Shown here piece after piece: positions 48,424 to 60,981 of a stretch of 64,000 bases of DNA (positions within the stretch are counted from its first letter, which is position 1; the number at the start of each line of letters is the position of its first letter). The position numbers were made by a program, and so were the translations under genes. Below the pieces are notes generated by a model, which searched no databases, had not been told where the DNA came from, and saw only the letters and a list, made by a program, of their open reading frames with translations. The DNA lies in assembly GCF_032854445.1 (NCBI RefSeq), contig NC_088300.1, positions 59,370,984 through 59,434,983 of the forward strand, given 5' to 3'. The stretch is from Liolophura sinensis. Lineage: Eukaryota > Mollusca > Polyplacophora > Chitonida > Chitonidae.

Positions 48424-51373
48424 GTCTTTTATGTAATTGATTACAGCTTCTTGTTTACTTTCACACAAAGTAAGTGTTAGAATTTGGTATGTAGTTCTCT
48501 GCTATAAATGAGTGTAAAAAATGGGTGTCTGTGAGGGTTAAAGACCATTAACTTTGTTACCATATATTTACTTGATAGGGGCTTAACTACATGCTCAAAA
48601 GGGTAAAGTCATTAGCACAATATAGTACCTACAAATTTTTCACGGATTACAGTGACAGGTTTATACATGTACCTGGTGTAAAATAAACCTTGGCCAAACT
48701 GCAGCGTCTCATTGGGTATAGCTTTCGCCCATGGATGTAAACCACCCACACAGGTCAGGGAAGACCCATAAGACTGCTTTACAATTAAGGCACCAAGTCG
48801 TATTCAAATTCTCATATATGGTGTCAGTTTTTTTTCCAATTAAATGTTTGACCTTCACTTTAATTGGCAAGTGACACCATGCTCATTATCACAATTTGTA
48901 GAAAAATCCTACACACTGTAGATCTACATGTATACACATTAACTGTGGTATATTATATCAGAAATCCAGAAGCAGAAACGAGACTGGCATGTCCAATCCA
49001 ATGGCCAAATACTGTCCACGTGGCCATCATACCATTTTATTTATATATTTCTACTACATATATATTGTGATAGGTTAAACACTCATATAAAACTTCTGTC
49101 ACTGCAATGCAGTACCTGAGAAAGAGTGAATGAATGATCATGGCTCATAATCCAGGTGACAGCATGAGACAGTTGATGCCTAGACAGGTCTTAAAAAGGG
49201 TAATCAGTATAACAAAGAAACAGATCTCAAAGTGAAAGTCCATCCATTTTCATGAACACTGTAAAGATCTTTATTTAAAGAATCTGTACACTGCTTAAAT
49301 ACTGAAAAAATTTACATAAATAAATACATCAAGAGCTATAATAAGAGTCAGGAACTGTAGACTTGGGACAGAAGTCTTATTTTACAAAACTGTTCATATA
49401 CTATCACCTATGGCTTTACAAGAGTGACAGCTAGTTTATTTTCACTGTGCGTAATGCCTTCAGTACATTGTGAAACAGACCAGGGCCACAAAACATTTGT
49501 AATGTTACATGCCCAGCCCATTTAACAGCTACAACTGTATCCATCACAGATGTCACGTTAGCTAAAATAGTCATACAGCAGTGAGCATTTAGTTATTAAC
49601 CACATTTTACTTGTGGACATAGCACTTGTGCTAAACATACAGCTTGAGCACTTCTTTAATAATGCTAATTCGCTTTGTTCATACACGTAGATTTGAACGG
49701 AACACCTGTTTGCATACACTTTGGCACTTTGAGACATTAATGATAACTGTTCACTCAGAATTGCGAGTGAACAATAAATATTATCACAGAGAATTTACAG
49801 ATTATCACTGCACATAAGCTGTGAGTGTTATCAAGAGACTGTGTTTTCTTCATAGAAAGTTGCTGACAACAACATGGCACCCACGCCACGAATATGCCTT
49901 GAGCTATCTACCTGCTTCACCAGCAAATAAACAGTACAAAAAGTACTGAAAAATAGAAAATGAGAACTGAACCTACATATAATTCAAAATTCCATAAGTT
50001 GCTTTGTCTAAGCACCACAACTGCGCCAATCTCTGACATCAATGCATTCCTCTGTCCCGTCTTGAGACTGATCACATTGCCTGAATTTTCTGGCTTTAAG
50101 TAGTGGAGCCTGTGACAAATCTTTCTATTACATCTGCAACCAATTTTATCACATTTATCTTGTGTGATATGGACTTGATGTCGAGAACATTATTCTTGAT
50201 TAATCCCCAATAGTTTGGAAACACAGATGCAACTATCACTTGTCTTTGCGTTAAGTATGTGCAATGTTGCTAAATAATTTAAATAAGCACAAAAGCCAGA
50301 TCATTATCAATAAGTACAAAAAGCTTACTTTCACTGAATTCCTTTTCACTGAAATTAAAAGTCTCGCTGAGGGTTTTAGTCACTTTTCTTTACAACGGTA
50401 TTCTGATTCCTCATAACAGAATTTTCATTACAAGAGAATTTGTAACGTCGAAAACAAAATCCCTAGGGATTTTACAGTCATGTTAAATAACGTACTCTTA
50501 ACACTGAAATATTCAACATAGCCTTCAGCACTTTAAGAGCACAACATGTCTTGTGTTCATTTATATTCCAACTGCATGAAGCTTTGAAGAGGCCACATTG
50601 TTTAGACATACATCGGCCAGCCAACGAATGATTAGGACGGTTGTGGCTTCAAGACTGAGTTTTGTTTCTTCGAGGTTCTGTGGTTTACTTTACCATGCAT
50701 TAATGTATGCTTCGGGTTTTACGTTGTCCTTTAAAATTTTTCAGTCACTGTACATGTGTGTGGTGCAATACTAAAAAAAAACCTGATGATCCGAAATAAT
50801 TTGAAAACACCCTTAAAGAGACAAAGGAATATGCAAACTGAACTTTCCTCAGAGAGAGCAAGGGTGGCGGAGAGGGGAGGAGTGACGCCTTGAAACAGTC
50901 TGATGACTACATCTGCTCGCTCCCTTCTCTGGAAACAGCAGTCAACGTTTTGTAGTCAGAACACAACCTTATTATATGTGAACTATTATTCAGAGGAGAT
51001 CCTCACAATTTTATTTATTTCTCGGCCATCCTACTGTATGAAATATTTCAGTCATAAACACGTGTCACCAATAGAACAAGATAGAATAATATAAAAAAAT
51101 ATTTAAAAACCAAAATGAAAAAAAAACTTAGCCACTAAAATTACCATTAATGTAACAGGAGGTACAAAAGCACTTTGGCAATCTCTGAAATATGTTCACC
51201 CATCCAAGACTGAAAAAAGCTGCCATAAACACAATAAAGCATCAAAACACCAAAATGTCTGACCACATTATTGACTGTACACACAGCGACATATATGTAC
51301 AACTGGGTTTTTATGAAACACTATTCCAAATTGATCATGAATGCTCACTCTCTCTCCCTCCACAGACCTAAAG

Positions 51374-54300
51374 TTAATGGCTAGAGACTTCAGAAGAAGT
51401 CAGTTTTACTGCTGGCTTTAGGCCAATGTTCACAGTATCATTAGTACTGTCTGAAGCCCCATCTCCTCCACTGCTTGTCTTTTTTGTGGCTAAACTATTC
51501 AAGTTAGTGGGTGGGTCAGCGGATGAACCTGCATTACCACCAGACACCGGGGTGATAGCAGACTTAGCAGCTGCTGCTCGCTCAGCCTGAACCTGAGCTC
51601 GAGTACGTGTCCTCTTTGTTGAGACTGCTACCTTTTGGACAGGATTAGCACTATCCTGAGAAACAAGGGCAGGCTGCATGCCACTAGTTTTAGCTTCAGC
51701 TTGTCCAGAGTTCTTCCCCTTGGCACAAACCACATCACTGGCTGAAGCATTTCCACTGTTTACTGGGCTGTCATTAGACTTTGACCTGTTTAGTGCTCTG
51801 GACCGTGTCCTCTGGACAGGTTTACACCGCAGTTTGTCATTGCGGTCAATTGTGGAAGGGTCATTTTTATCGGCTAAGCTGGAGTTCAGGTCATTAGACG
51901 TCACATCCACAACAGTTTTATCATCGCCAACATCAAAAGTTCTTGGAGGCTTAGGGGGAGCTGTGTTTGAATGGCTACTCAACTTGCTGTCATCAAAGCT
52001 CCTGGCTTTTTTACCATTGTCAGAAAGTTTGACAGAAGCTGTTCGTGATGGTGTTGAGGACTTTGCCTCTTTAAGCACAGAGTCAATAAAACTAAAATGA
52101 TCAGCTGGCTGACCAGACTTGACTCCACTCTGTTTATTTGGTAAAGAGCTTGTCCTCACCATAACGGGGTGAACAACATCAGAGTTATCTTCCTGGGAAT
52201 CATTTAATTCCCTTTCTGTGTCATCTTTGGATTTAAGAAAAATATCACCAGCTTCTGTGACACCCGGCAATGCATCTGGTACTGCAAAGTACAATAAGAC
52301 ATGCACTATAAATTCATAATATTCACTCCTCTCAGAGATCAGACACTGTCATGGTAAGGTTTGGTGTTTGGAAATACTAAGTTTCAAACAAGGAAAATGT
52401 ACATTTCCAATATAAACAAGTTATGTAAATAAACACACTTGCGGTTGCAAATGACCTAAAGTAAATTGCAGTAAGTCTGTGACTGCCCTATCATTTATCT
52501 TTGAAAACGCTTATTTTCACTTTGGCTGTGTGGTTTAACTTTTTAACAAAAATCAACACACAAAAAGCTTCATCAAGAGAATGTACCTTTGTCTGGCTTC
52601 AAGATTTCCCCTGTTAATACTGCTCCCTGATGAGTAACTGGCGGCAGACTTATTCCCCCTGAATCCTCCTCCGGAATAAACAGAGACTGCACATGCACAC
52701 TTGGTTTTTGCTCCCTGTTGGGGTAAGGAGGGGGGCCTGCTGTATCCATGTCCACAGGTAGAAAGGACTCTGGCGTTTCAATAGGGGAAGGAGGCAATGG
52801 TTGCTTCAGACGCTCCTTTTCCTTCTTATTGTCAAGTCTGCTCTTAATACCTGCTAATTCTGACTCCAAGCCTTGAAGCTGTTTTTCACTGTCATTCACT
52901 ACACTGCACAGTAACTAAATGTAGAATAAGAAAATCACAGGTTTGGTACAAGGAAAAACATTTACAGATATAAGAGTTAGTAAAGTTAGTAAATTATGAA
53001 TTATGACCATGGTGGAACATTTATGAAGACAACTAGAGACAAAAACAAAAATCAAACACACAGTCTGATTTACTGGGCTCAGATTCACAAAACTTTTTAA
53101 GTTCAGTAAATTACTCAAGTCCAAGTTTTATGCTAAGGTCCAATATGGAGATTATGTGGTTTAAGCAAAAAATAAAAATAAAAAAATTAAAACGTTTGGT
53201 GAAACTGGGCCTTGATGCTGCTTTGATTCTGCAGAAAAGTTAATCATAATTACACTTTTATTCAGAAACAGTATTCAAATTTTTTTCAATCTACGTATGC
53301 AATTTAACACCTGAGACAAACCAACACATCGCAGAGTCAGTAAAATTAGGCCTCTCAAATTATGACCGCAATGTTGACGTATGCTCCTATCTAATATCAT
53401 ACTAAGTGCTGGAGAAAACCAGGTTCCAAAATACTTACATTTTGCCAGGCTCTTCACTAACATTGTCATAATCCAGAAGTTCCAATGATTAGATATCAAG
53501 CACACTTTACTTCTCCAGTGCAACCACAACTTCCCTTTATCTAGTATACCCTGAGGAAGTCGGTATACTATGTTAAACAAAGATTTTATTTCCTAGCCAA
53601 ACTTTTACCACTCAATGACAAACTTAAGTTCAGGTACCTGAAGCTGTGACTGTAGTTTTTCTGCTAAAAGATGCATTTTGTTCACTTCATGGACTTGGCC
53701 ATTTTCATCTGTAAATTCTGGACTGAAAATAGAAAAAAAGACATTTTTTGGTTAAGATATGAAGACAAAGAAAGGAGCACCGTTCACCAACATAAACAAC
53801 TGCTTATTAATATTATAAAAAATAAACAATATACTATCCTCATCAAGGGTGCAAAACAAAGTGCTACATAAAATCTGGAATTCCTCCACCACTTTGCATT
53901 TTTTACAAAAGAATATTTCACTTATATCACTTATGAGAGGAAACCAAGGAGAGCATAGGGGAAACCCACGACCATCCATAAGTTTCTGGAAGACCTTCCC
54001 ACCTATGGCCGGAGCGGAAGCCAACACAGCGACCAGACTGGTGAGAGGCTACTGGGTCAATGCATTTTACATTTTAACAAGGTGCTTACTTTTCCACAGC
54101 ATATTACAAGGTATCATATCATTGTTACATACTTGTTTTGGGGGAAAAAGTAAAAAATTGTCTTTTCTTTTCTCTTTGTGTCTCATCAGTATTTCACTAA
54201 AGTTCAAGTTTATACTGATGGGAACACAAAAGAACCAGTGAATTTCCACCTTATAAGCTTTAATAATATAGCTCCTACACGTATCTTTAAAATCTACATT

Positions 54301-57300
54301 AAAACTAATAAACATGATCACTCACATGAATTTGGAGACAAGAGAGCTATATACTCCAGCTGTTGGGTTCACTGTCAGGTTATTCCTTTGTTTGTACTCA
54401 TTCTGGATACTGTCTCCCAAGTTACTGATGGACAAGGACACTGGGTTGAACACCCTTCAAAATAAACATTCATATGACTGAATAATTGAAATGGTAAATC
54501 TTATACCCTCTGAGATTCTACAAATATTTATTTTCTTCTGTTTTTTTGTCTGTTTTTTTTTTAACATTTTTTTTATCAGATAACAAAAAACGCCACTAAA
54601 AGTATGATTAGACGTTGTGAGTCACACAGCACGACCATATCTGGTCATGATGTAACAACATGAATAATGACCTGGACTGGCAAGCGGATATCTACATCAT
54701 AGTACAGGAAATGACTTACCCTCTAACATAAACCTGGAAGCTGTGGTCAAAAGCATGGGTAGAGCAGTTCGTAGTGGTTGAGGCAGTGCACAGGCAAAAC
54801 AGGAAGTGCTCATGTTGGCCAGGGGACATAAACTTCAGCAGTTTCCGGTGTAAGGAGTGTTCTTTCAGTGACACACGTGGACTACTGTTTCTTCGGAATT
54901 TGTACCAGCCTACAAGCTCCTGAAAGAAAAGAGAACATCTGTAAAGCTTGACATTAGTTGGTGAATTCACCAATTATCAACCATAATTAAAACATCACAG
55001 GAGTAACATATAAAAACATTCTATTTACATGAATCTAGTGTTTTTTTTTGTTTTTTTTTTTTCATTTACAGAGGGGTTGTAAGGTCTACAGGAGGAGAAA
55101 GTAGAGGGCCAGCAGCAAACCATCACGCTTAATGCTTTCATGACCAATATAAATTGTAATAGTATTATGTACACCATATATAACAACTGTTACATTTAAT
55201 TTAATTGGAATGGCGTTTAACTTTGTTCTAAAGAATATTACACTTATACTAAGTAGTCTCTTTTTCTAAGCTTACAGGAACCTGGGACCATTGGATTATG
55301 ACAACCACAGCCCCTTGTCTGGTACCTGGGCAAACAACTTGACAGAAAGCCACAGAAAAATCGATGAGAGCTACATTCAAGCATTTGAACTAATTGGTTA
55401 AGAGCTTATATGCTGCCTTCAGGCTAACACTTTGGCCAAATGAGCCAGGGTAACAGATATCATATTACAACAGGAACAACCATTTAAATTTCCTTATACA
55501 AATTGTTCACTGTTGTGAACACTGACACACAGTTGCTTGTTTTGCTAGTCGACAGTTAATTTTATCATCATTTCTCCACATATACTGGCAGGGCAAAACC
55601 ATGCCCCTAAAGTGCTGCCGCCACTGAAATATCACGCTAAAGACACCAGAGATAACACCCACACAGTCACATTATACTGACACCAGGCCAACCAGTCCTG
55701 TTTCCCTGCTCTAACCTCTCAGAGCTAAGCACCAAGCAAGGCAGCAACAAGTACCATTTTTAAAGTCTTTGGTATGACTCGCCTCAAGTCTGATCCCAAG
55801 TCTCCTGACTTCAAGGTACCGATGGTTTCCATACTGGGATGTTTTAAGTTACGCCTTATTAGAATGCCATGATGAAAGTCACCCCATTTTTCATGATGTT
55901 GGCCATAAAGGAAGTACTCAGCTGATATCTCACCTGACACCTGATTGAGACAGATGCTGTAACCACTTAACCAATGTCCAATGACCAAGTTGTCCATAAC
56001 ATAAAAGTAACTATTAGAAAATTGGAGCAAAAAATGAGAAGTAAAAGGAACCTTTGTTCTCCCTTGCAACAGGGCATCCAACTTTGGTCTCAGAATTTCT
56101 CCATGTCTATCATAGAATGTGGCACTGTACGGACAAGGGATGAAGGAATAAATATCTGCAATACGCATAAAACACATAAATTAGATATTGCAACAACAAT
56201 GTCAGTGTAAGCATGACATAGGTTGTAAATACCCTGTAGAACAAGATCAGATATACATCTATCTAAGCATGTAATGTGAACATAAGTATTATCAAGTGAA
56301 AATTTACTAAATTATATCCAATGACTTCACAATTTAATTCCTTACTTCCAGCATAATTATCTAATTTAGAAAATGTCCCTAGTAAAAGTGATACTGAATA
56401 GGTCTATTCACTATTTAACCAAATATGTCAGATCAGATATATTAAAAGAAAGCAGTTGAAAAGCAGGGCTGCTTAAAGTACATGTAGATTATGAAAAAGT
56501 GTGATGCATAAATATCACCATTTGGTGTTGTCTACAATAAATTCCTAAAAAAATGCACTGCAGGATTTGTGATGGACTCACTAGTGACTGTCTCTACTTT
56601 ACATCCACTGATTTGCGAATCTGTAATAGTATCCTTCACATGGCTGACTATCTGGCCCAGTAAAAATCCTTCCTGAAATAATCAACAAAATAAACATATT
56701 TTTATAATAAACTAATTATTTAATATAAAATATTATAGCAAATGAGAACAAGTAACAAAACATTAATTATTCACATTTCAGTGAACTTCAGATTTATTAA
56801 ATGCACCTTTTGTGAACTTTTGGACATTGTCCAGGACATAAAGGTCAAGTCTTCACATCATCAACGATAAATGTCACTACAGTACATGTACAAGTACATC
56901 ACTACCCATCAGATCTTATAACATTCAGGCCCTCATGTCATGTCTGGCTTGTGACCTACAGGCCCTCAGGATAGGGCTCAAACATACATGTACTAGTTAC
57001 TTCCTGGTTACAAGCTCTCATGTAGCTGGCACAGTCAACCATCACTGATGATCACACACACACAAGATATTAAACTATGAAGTAATATTTGGCCTAAAAA
57101 AGTATAGTGGTGAATAAATGTTAAAAAATATTACTTTTGATGCTTAACCTCATACTTTACATAGTCGAAAGCTGATAAATTTTCATATAATAGTAATGAA
57201 TATTTATTGTACAGGATAACAATCTCACCAATGTCTACCTACATGAAAGACATATTTTATGAGATAATCCTACTACTAAATCAACTTTATTTTCAGCATA

Positions 57301-58906
57301 CATGTAAATTTCTCTCCACTGACCATGGCATGATGACATGATTAACAATCTCTTACTAAAGGGTCTCGGGCTCTCAGCTTAACGGGTTGTTGGAAATGGA
57401 ACATGAAGATGAAAGCAGCTTATCCTCAGCCAATTCTCCTATCAGACAGAAGCAATGCTGTTTCAAGCTGGTATTTTGTTTGTCCTGATGTTCTCGGGGC
57501 CATGTCTACGATGCGTGTGACATAAGCAGTTCATGCATACACAGTTGCGGCTATTCCAATAAGGGTGAAAGACTGAATGAAGAAGAGGGGTGGGAGACTT
57601 TGTTCATCAAAATATCCTTGACAAAGACTGTAGACAAGGAGAGAAGGACTATACGTGCTCTAGACCTGAAAGACTCCAACTCCTTTTCTAATATTACTGG
57701 CCTATAGCATCATTGAAGTCTCGATGCTAACAGTATTAATTTCGTATTCAGTGAAGATCCAGGCCGATTCTCTTTGATATTGAACATGCGAACAAAAGAC
57801 GCCAACCTAAAGATCTGTTTTCAGCACACATTGCACCGTGTCCATACTCACTTTAGAGTAGATTTTTTGTAGCCATGAAGGCTTCCATGGTACATGCTCC
57901 TCAGCCATGGCTGCCATGTTGAGCAGCTACATGTAGGCCAAGGCGCCTGTCCTGCTTCATACTGGAACAGTAGGAAGATGACGGCTACAACCGATGAGCA
58001 TGTGCCGTGGAAGCCTTCATGGCCATAATAAATCTATTCTAAAGGGAGTAGGGACATATGGTGGTGGTGTCGTGGGTGCGGAAAGCAGGTCTTTAGGTTG
58101 GTGTCCTTTATTTGCACAAGACTTGCTCGAAAACAGAGAAATGGCCTGGGCATTCACTGAGTACAAAATTAATACCGATAGCGTCAAGATTTCAATGAAG
58201 CTAAGCCAATACAAGAAAAGGAGTTGGAGTCTTTCAGGCCTATACATGCTTGAATGTAGCTAAAACAAGATAAGGTGGGTAATTTAGCGTCAGCAACATT
58301 CTTTGGACACTTTTTTTTTTTTAAATGGATCGACTTATGACTATAACAGCAGCATTTCGTCAGGCCTTTCACAACATCTGCTGCAAGTTGTAGTCAGAAT
58401 CCTCAGACTGATGTGAGATATGATTGTGTCAAGTTAAAACTATAAAACACAGTCTGTCATATCACAATGGACTAAGTCGCCACCCAACTAGCCAAGTATT
58501 TTTTTTCTTTTGGCAATTCTGTTATAAACAGTGTTCTTTATCCCGAATTAAAAATTATACTCCTCGGTTGACTGTCTGAAAATTAACAAAAGAAGCTAAA
58601 CAGCGAAAATGTCAAATATGGATTTGTGTTGGGACTACTGGATGATGAGTCAGACGTGATAGCACTGCACAACAACTGACACTCTGACAGGCTTTCGTTA
58701 TTGTGCCAAACAAATTTTTCCGCAACGGCACACAATTGACGACCTGAGAAACAAGGTTTCGCATTTGTCGTCACTCATTGGGTTTGCCTGATAATTGTGG
58801 TGTTATGTGATAGGGCTAACAAAATATACATCACCTGATCTCCTGCGGAATTGGAGTGTTCGTGAAATAAGGAGGATAACACCGACCCGCTCACACTCGC
58901 CGCCAT
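51374..58906 (-). CDS. ABRAXAS2: Abraxas-family MPN scaffold (ABRAXAS2-like)
   Basis: Eight exons give a complete 638-residue protein: 58906-58835, 56672-56582, 56155-56052, 54919-54720, 54454-54326, 53722-53638, 52914-52587 and 52281-51374 (TAA). Abraxas proteins are catalytically dead MPN scaffolds that recruit the K63-specific deubiquitinase BRCC36 (BRISC or BRCA1-A complexes). The MPN part holds EGFLLGQIVSHVKDTITDSQ, ELVGWYKFRRN and SISNLGDSIQNEYK. A coiled coil follows (about 207-265: NKMHLLAEKLQSQLQ, VVNDSEKQLQGLESEL). PPPYPNREQ and SLFIPEE echo Abraxas2. The tail (337-638) is Ser/Thr/Lys-rich and ends SSEVSSH, without the SPxF motif of Abraxas1. The donor of exon 3 (GTTCCT) is weak. 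Confidence 0.9.
53075..53212. mobile_element. Small MITE with terminal inverted repeats
   Basis: Left end GGGCTCAGATTCACAAAACT (from 53075) and right end, read inverted, AGGCCCAGTTTCACCAAACG (to 53212) pair at about 18 of 22 positions. The interior is AT-rich and non-coding. It lies in the Abraxas intron between exons 6 and 7. A similar lone end occurs at 35,861. Confidence 0.6.
53905..54060 (-). mobile_element. SINE copy, tail and head trimmed
   Basis: Body blocks match the family: 'GAGGAAACCAAGGAGAGC', 'GGGGAAACCCACGACCATCC', 'CCTTCCCACCTATGGCCGGA' and 'GACTGGTGAGAGGCTACTGG' on the plus strand. Part of the body and the outer head are deleted. It lies in the Abraxas intron between exons 5 and 6. 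Confidence 0.8.
55195..55250 (-). mobile_element. Probable SINE tail remnant
   Basis: 'AATTGGAATGGCGTTTAAC' and 'AAAGAATATTACACTTATAC' echo the family's 3' tail (ATTGGTGTTTTACG; AAGAATATTTCACTTATAC). No body is retained. Confidence 0.4.
55539..55815 (-). mobile_element. Second repeat family, minus-strand copy
   Basis: Reverse complement matches the 34.74 kb element through 'GACTTTAAAAATGGTA', 'GAGAGGTTAGAGCA', 'TGGTGTCAGTAT' and 'CATGGTTTTGCCCTGCCA'. It lacks the 3' end seen in that copy. It lies in the Abraxas intron between exons 3 and 4. Confidence 0.72.
57656..58250. repeat. Large imperfect inverted repeat, about 245-255 bp arms
   Basis: Left arm about 57,656-57,900 and right arm about 57,996-58,250 are inverted copies separated by about 95 bases. 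Matching blocks include CCTGAAAGACTCCAACTCCT, 'GCCAACCTAAAGA' / 'ACCAACCTAAAGA', and CATGAAGGCTTCCA near the inner ends. The arms differ at many positions. The whole lies in intron 1 of the Abraxas gene and would fold into a long hairpin in its pre-mRNA. No transposase is present. Confidence 0.82.
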
Positions 58907-59181
58907 CACGAATCGTCTACGAGCGACTTCCGGTTTAGAACATAGTGACAGTTCTCACTTTGTACATCAAAATGCTTCTTAAATTTCACTTGCCTTCAGT
59001 TGAAACTACATACTGACAGTGCATTCTACGTAAAAAATAAAAGAATAAACGCTTAGGGATCAAAATATGGCATCTGTTAACATGTTACAGCAGAAAACCC
59101 CTTGCCGTCTGCTAGTCTCGCATCATACCGCGAGAATAACGTATATCTCGCGGGAAGCATAGGTCATCCAGTACTAACATC
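58907..59181. promoter_or_regulatory. Bidirectional promoter between Abraxas and the 59,182 gene
   Basis: The two start codons face away from each other, 275 bases apart. ACTTCCGG at 58926-58933 is a consensus ETS/GABP site. 'TCTCGCGGGAA' at 59147-59157 fits an E2F-type TTCCCGCGAGA. CpG-containing sequence is denser here than in the surroundings. ETS sites and CpGs are typical of shared promoters of housekeeping genes; regulation is inferred. Confidence 0.6.
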
Positions 59182-59256
59182 ATGTTGAAGAGAAGCTCTG
59201 AGTTTGATAATCACAGTCCAAAACAACCTACAGTGAATCTAGTTGACACAAAGGGG
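59182..59256 (+). CDS. First coding exon of an unidentified gene
   Basis: ATG followed by 25 codons, MLKRSSEFDNHSPKQPTVNL and VDTKG, ending in a strong donor (GGG|GTAAGT). The position opposite Abraxas across a short promoter supports a real gene. The sequence is polar and probably disordered, and I do not recognise it. Later exons are not certain; 61957-62083 is the best candidate continuation and would join in phase 0. Confidence 0.6.
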
Positions 59257-60935
59257 GTAAGTATTGTATTGTTATTAATGATCCATCCTAAGTTTATGGT
59301 CACCATGACCTTAAATTGGAATACTAGGCCTGAGATGACAACATCAACAACACCGGATGCACATGGCCATGTTATTTTTAGGTACCGGCCCTGCCGTTAT
59401 TCATTGCGTATAATTTCGACAACCAAGAGGTTAACTTGTTGTGTTCTTTATCAGTTTGCGTGTTCCCTAAAAATTTCGTTTTAATTATCCTCCTGTCATG
59501 AAACTATCGAAACATGTTCGATTTGTTCATGGAGAAAAGTCTTATGTGGCCAGACAGTGCGTACAAAAGTTTGATTTTGAATGATACTGTCTTTATTAGG
59601 AATTAGACACCCTTACCGCGTATCATCGAAAGTCTGAACATATTAATTGAAAAGCAGCATCTCAGCGCACTTGTCATTTGCGCAATGGCCGCCATATGCA
59701 TGACCTGCATGTGCCAACAGGCAGTTGGATATGAAACTATCCCTCTCTTCTAAAGCTTTTTGTCATGTCCTTTTGTTGTTGTATCATCACGTGATGGCTG
59801 GTTTTAGTCCGCTTAACATTAAATGTACAAATCGCACGCCAGGGAACCAAACTAGAGCATGTGCTGTTGTTTTGACATGTGTAACCTCCACAAGTGAGGG
59901 CAGTATGGGTCAGCCGTTTCGCATCGTTTTTAAAATTCTTCCCATTGGGGCGAAGGGAACCAAGCCATGACTACGTGAGCATCAGTACAAATATAAAACA
60001 GGGTGGCGTAGTTATCCAGGCTGCTTAGGGCAGCGTTCCCTAGTTCAACAGCCATGGAAGTCAATGTGTGTGTAGTGTTTCTGGATGAGCTATTGAGTTT
60101 ATGGACCATACACAGACTACATGACATGTCTCAGCAAAGGAAGAAAAGGTAGGAATTAAATCTAGGCACCAGGAGGAGGATTTAATTATTTCTCTGTATT
60201 GCCTGCCTTTAGCTTGTTAGCCTGAAAATCCAGGCTACAAGATCACCGAAATAAAATATTAAACCAGAATTTTGTGTATCTTATAGTGTGGCAAGCTCTT
60301 AGGTTTAAGCCTTCAATCTTCTTGAAAATCACACTTTTTGCCGACTTCAGGGTGATGACTGACGTTTTGTCATGTTCTCTCCCAAAACCATATTACAGAC
60401 TTAAACTTAATATATATAGTTTTTATTAAACCTACAATTTCTTAATTTCTTATTTGATTAGTCCATAACAGCCTTTCCAAAAAACATGGCACAGATTTCA
60501 AACTCCCATCTCCTTTCTACTCATGTAAATCCAACTGAACTCCTCTGCTCATTTCTATGTAGTTTTCTGGTGGAGACTTGAATACTCTCAGTCTTGTGTT
60601 ACTTTATTATCTTCACTGAAGAAACTAATTAACCTGCTGAGTGGCAGCCTTAAAGTGTCAGGTGACCTACCTATGGAAATGTGACTGAGTTTTGGAAATG
60701 TAACTGAGTTTTGGCATTGAAATCTTCCAGAAAACTATCATATTTGCATTGCCATCTGTCAGCACAACTTCAGTCTTCTTAATTCATCCTAGAAAGGCAT
60801 AAACAAGAACTTGTATTCTTAGTGCAGGTAAGTTTGTGTGCCGTCATCACCAACCTCATGGAGATCGGTTCTATGTAGTTGAAGGTCAGAAATCGCGTTG
60901 ATTTTTTTAGTTTGTAAAGTAAGGAGAGGTATTAT

Positions 60936-60957
60936 GGGGGTGGGGGGAGGGGGGGGA
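60936..60957 (+). other. G-quadruplex-prone G run
   Basis: G5-T-G6-A-G8-A-G: enough G triplets with one-base loops to satisfy the standard G4 pattern on the plus strand. Confidence 0.6.
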
Positions 60958-60981
60958 GTGTCATTGTTGGTGTTTAATGGG

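Larger units (their letters stand above)
45874..51373. other. 3' UTRs of ARHGAP19 and the Abraxas gene, converging
   Basis: The two genes point toward each other across 5.5 kb. Short ORFs here lack splice or homology support. AATAAA signals on the plus strand at 46544-46549 and 48418-48423 could end ARHGAP19 transcripts. On the minus strand AATAAA at 49275-49270 could end a long Abraxas 3' UTR. No SINE is seen here. Confidence 0.5.

Noticed and set aside
51678-52100. 140-codon plus-strand ORF
   Set aside because: It is antisense to the last Abraxas exon, which has matching frame, acceptor and homology context.
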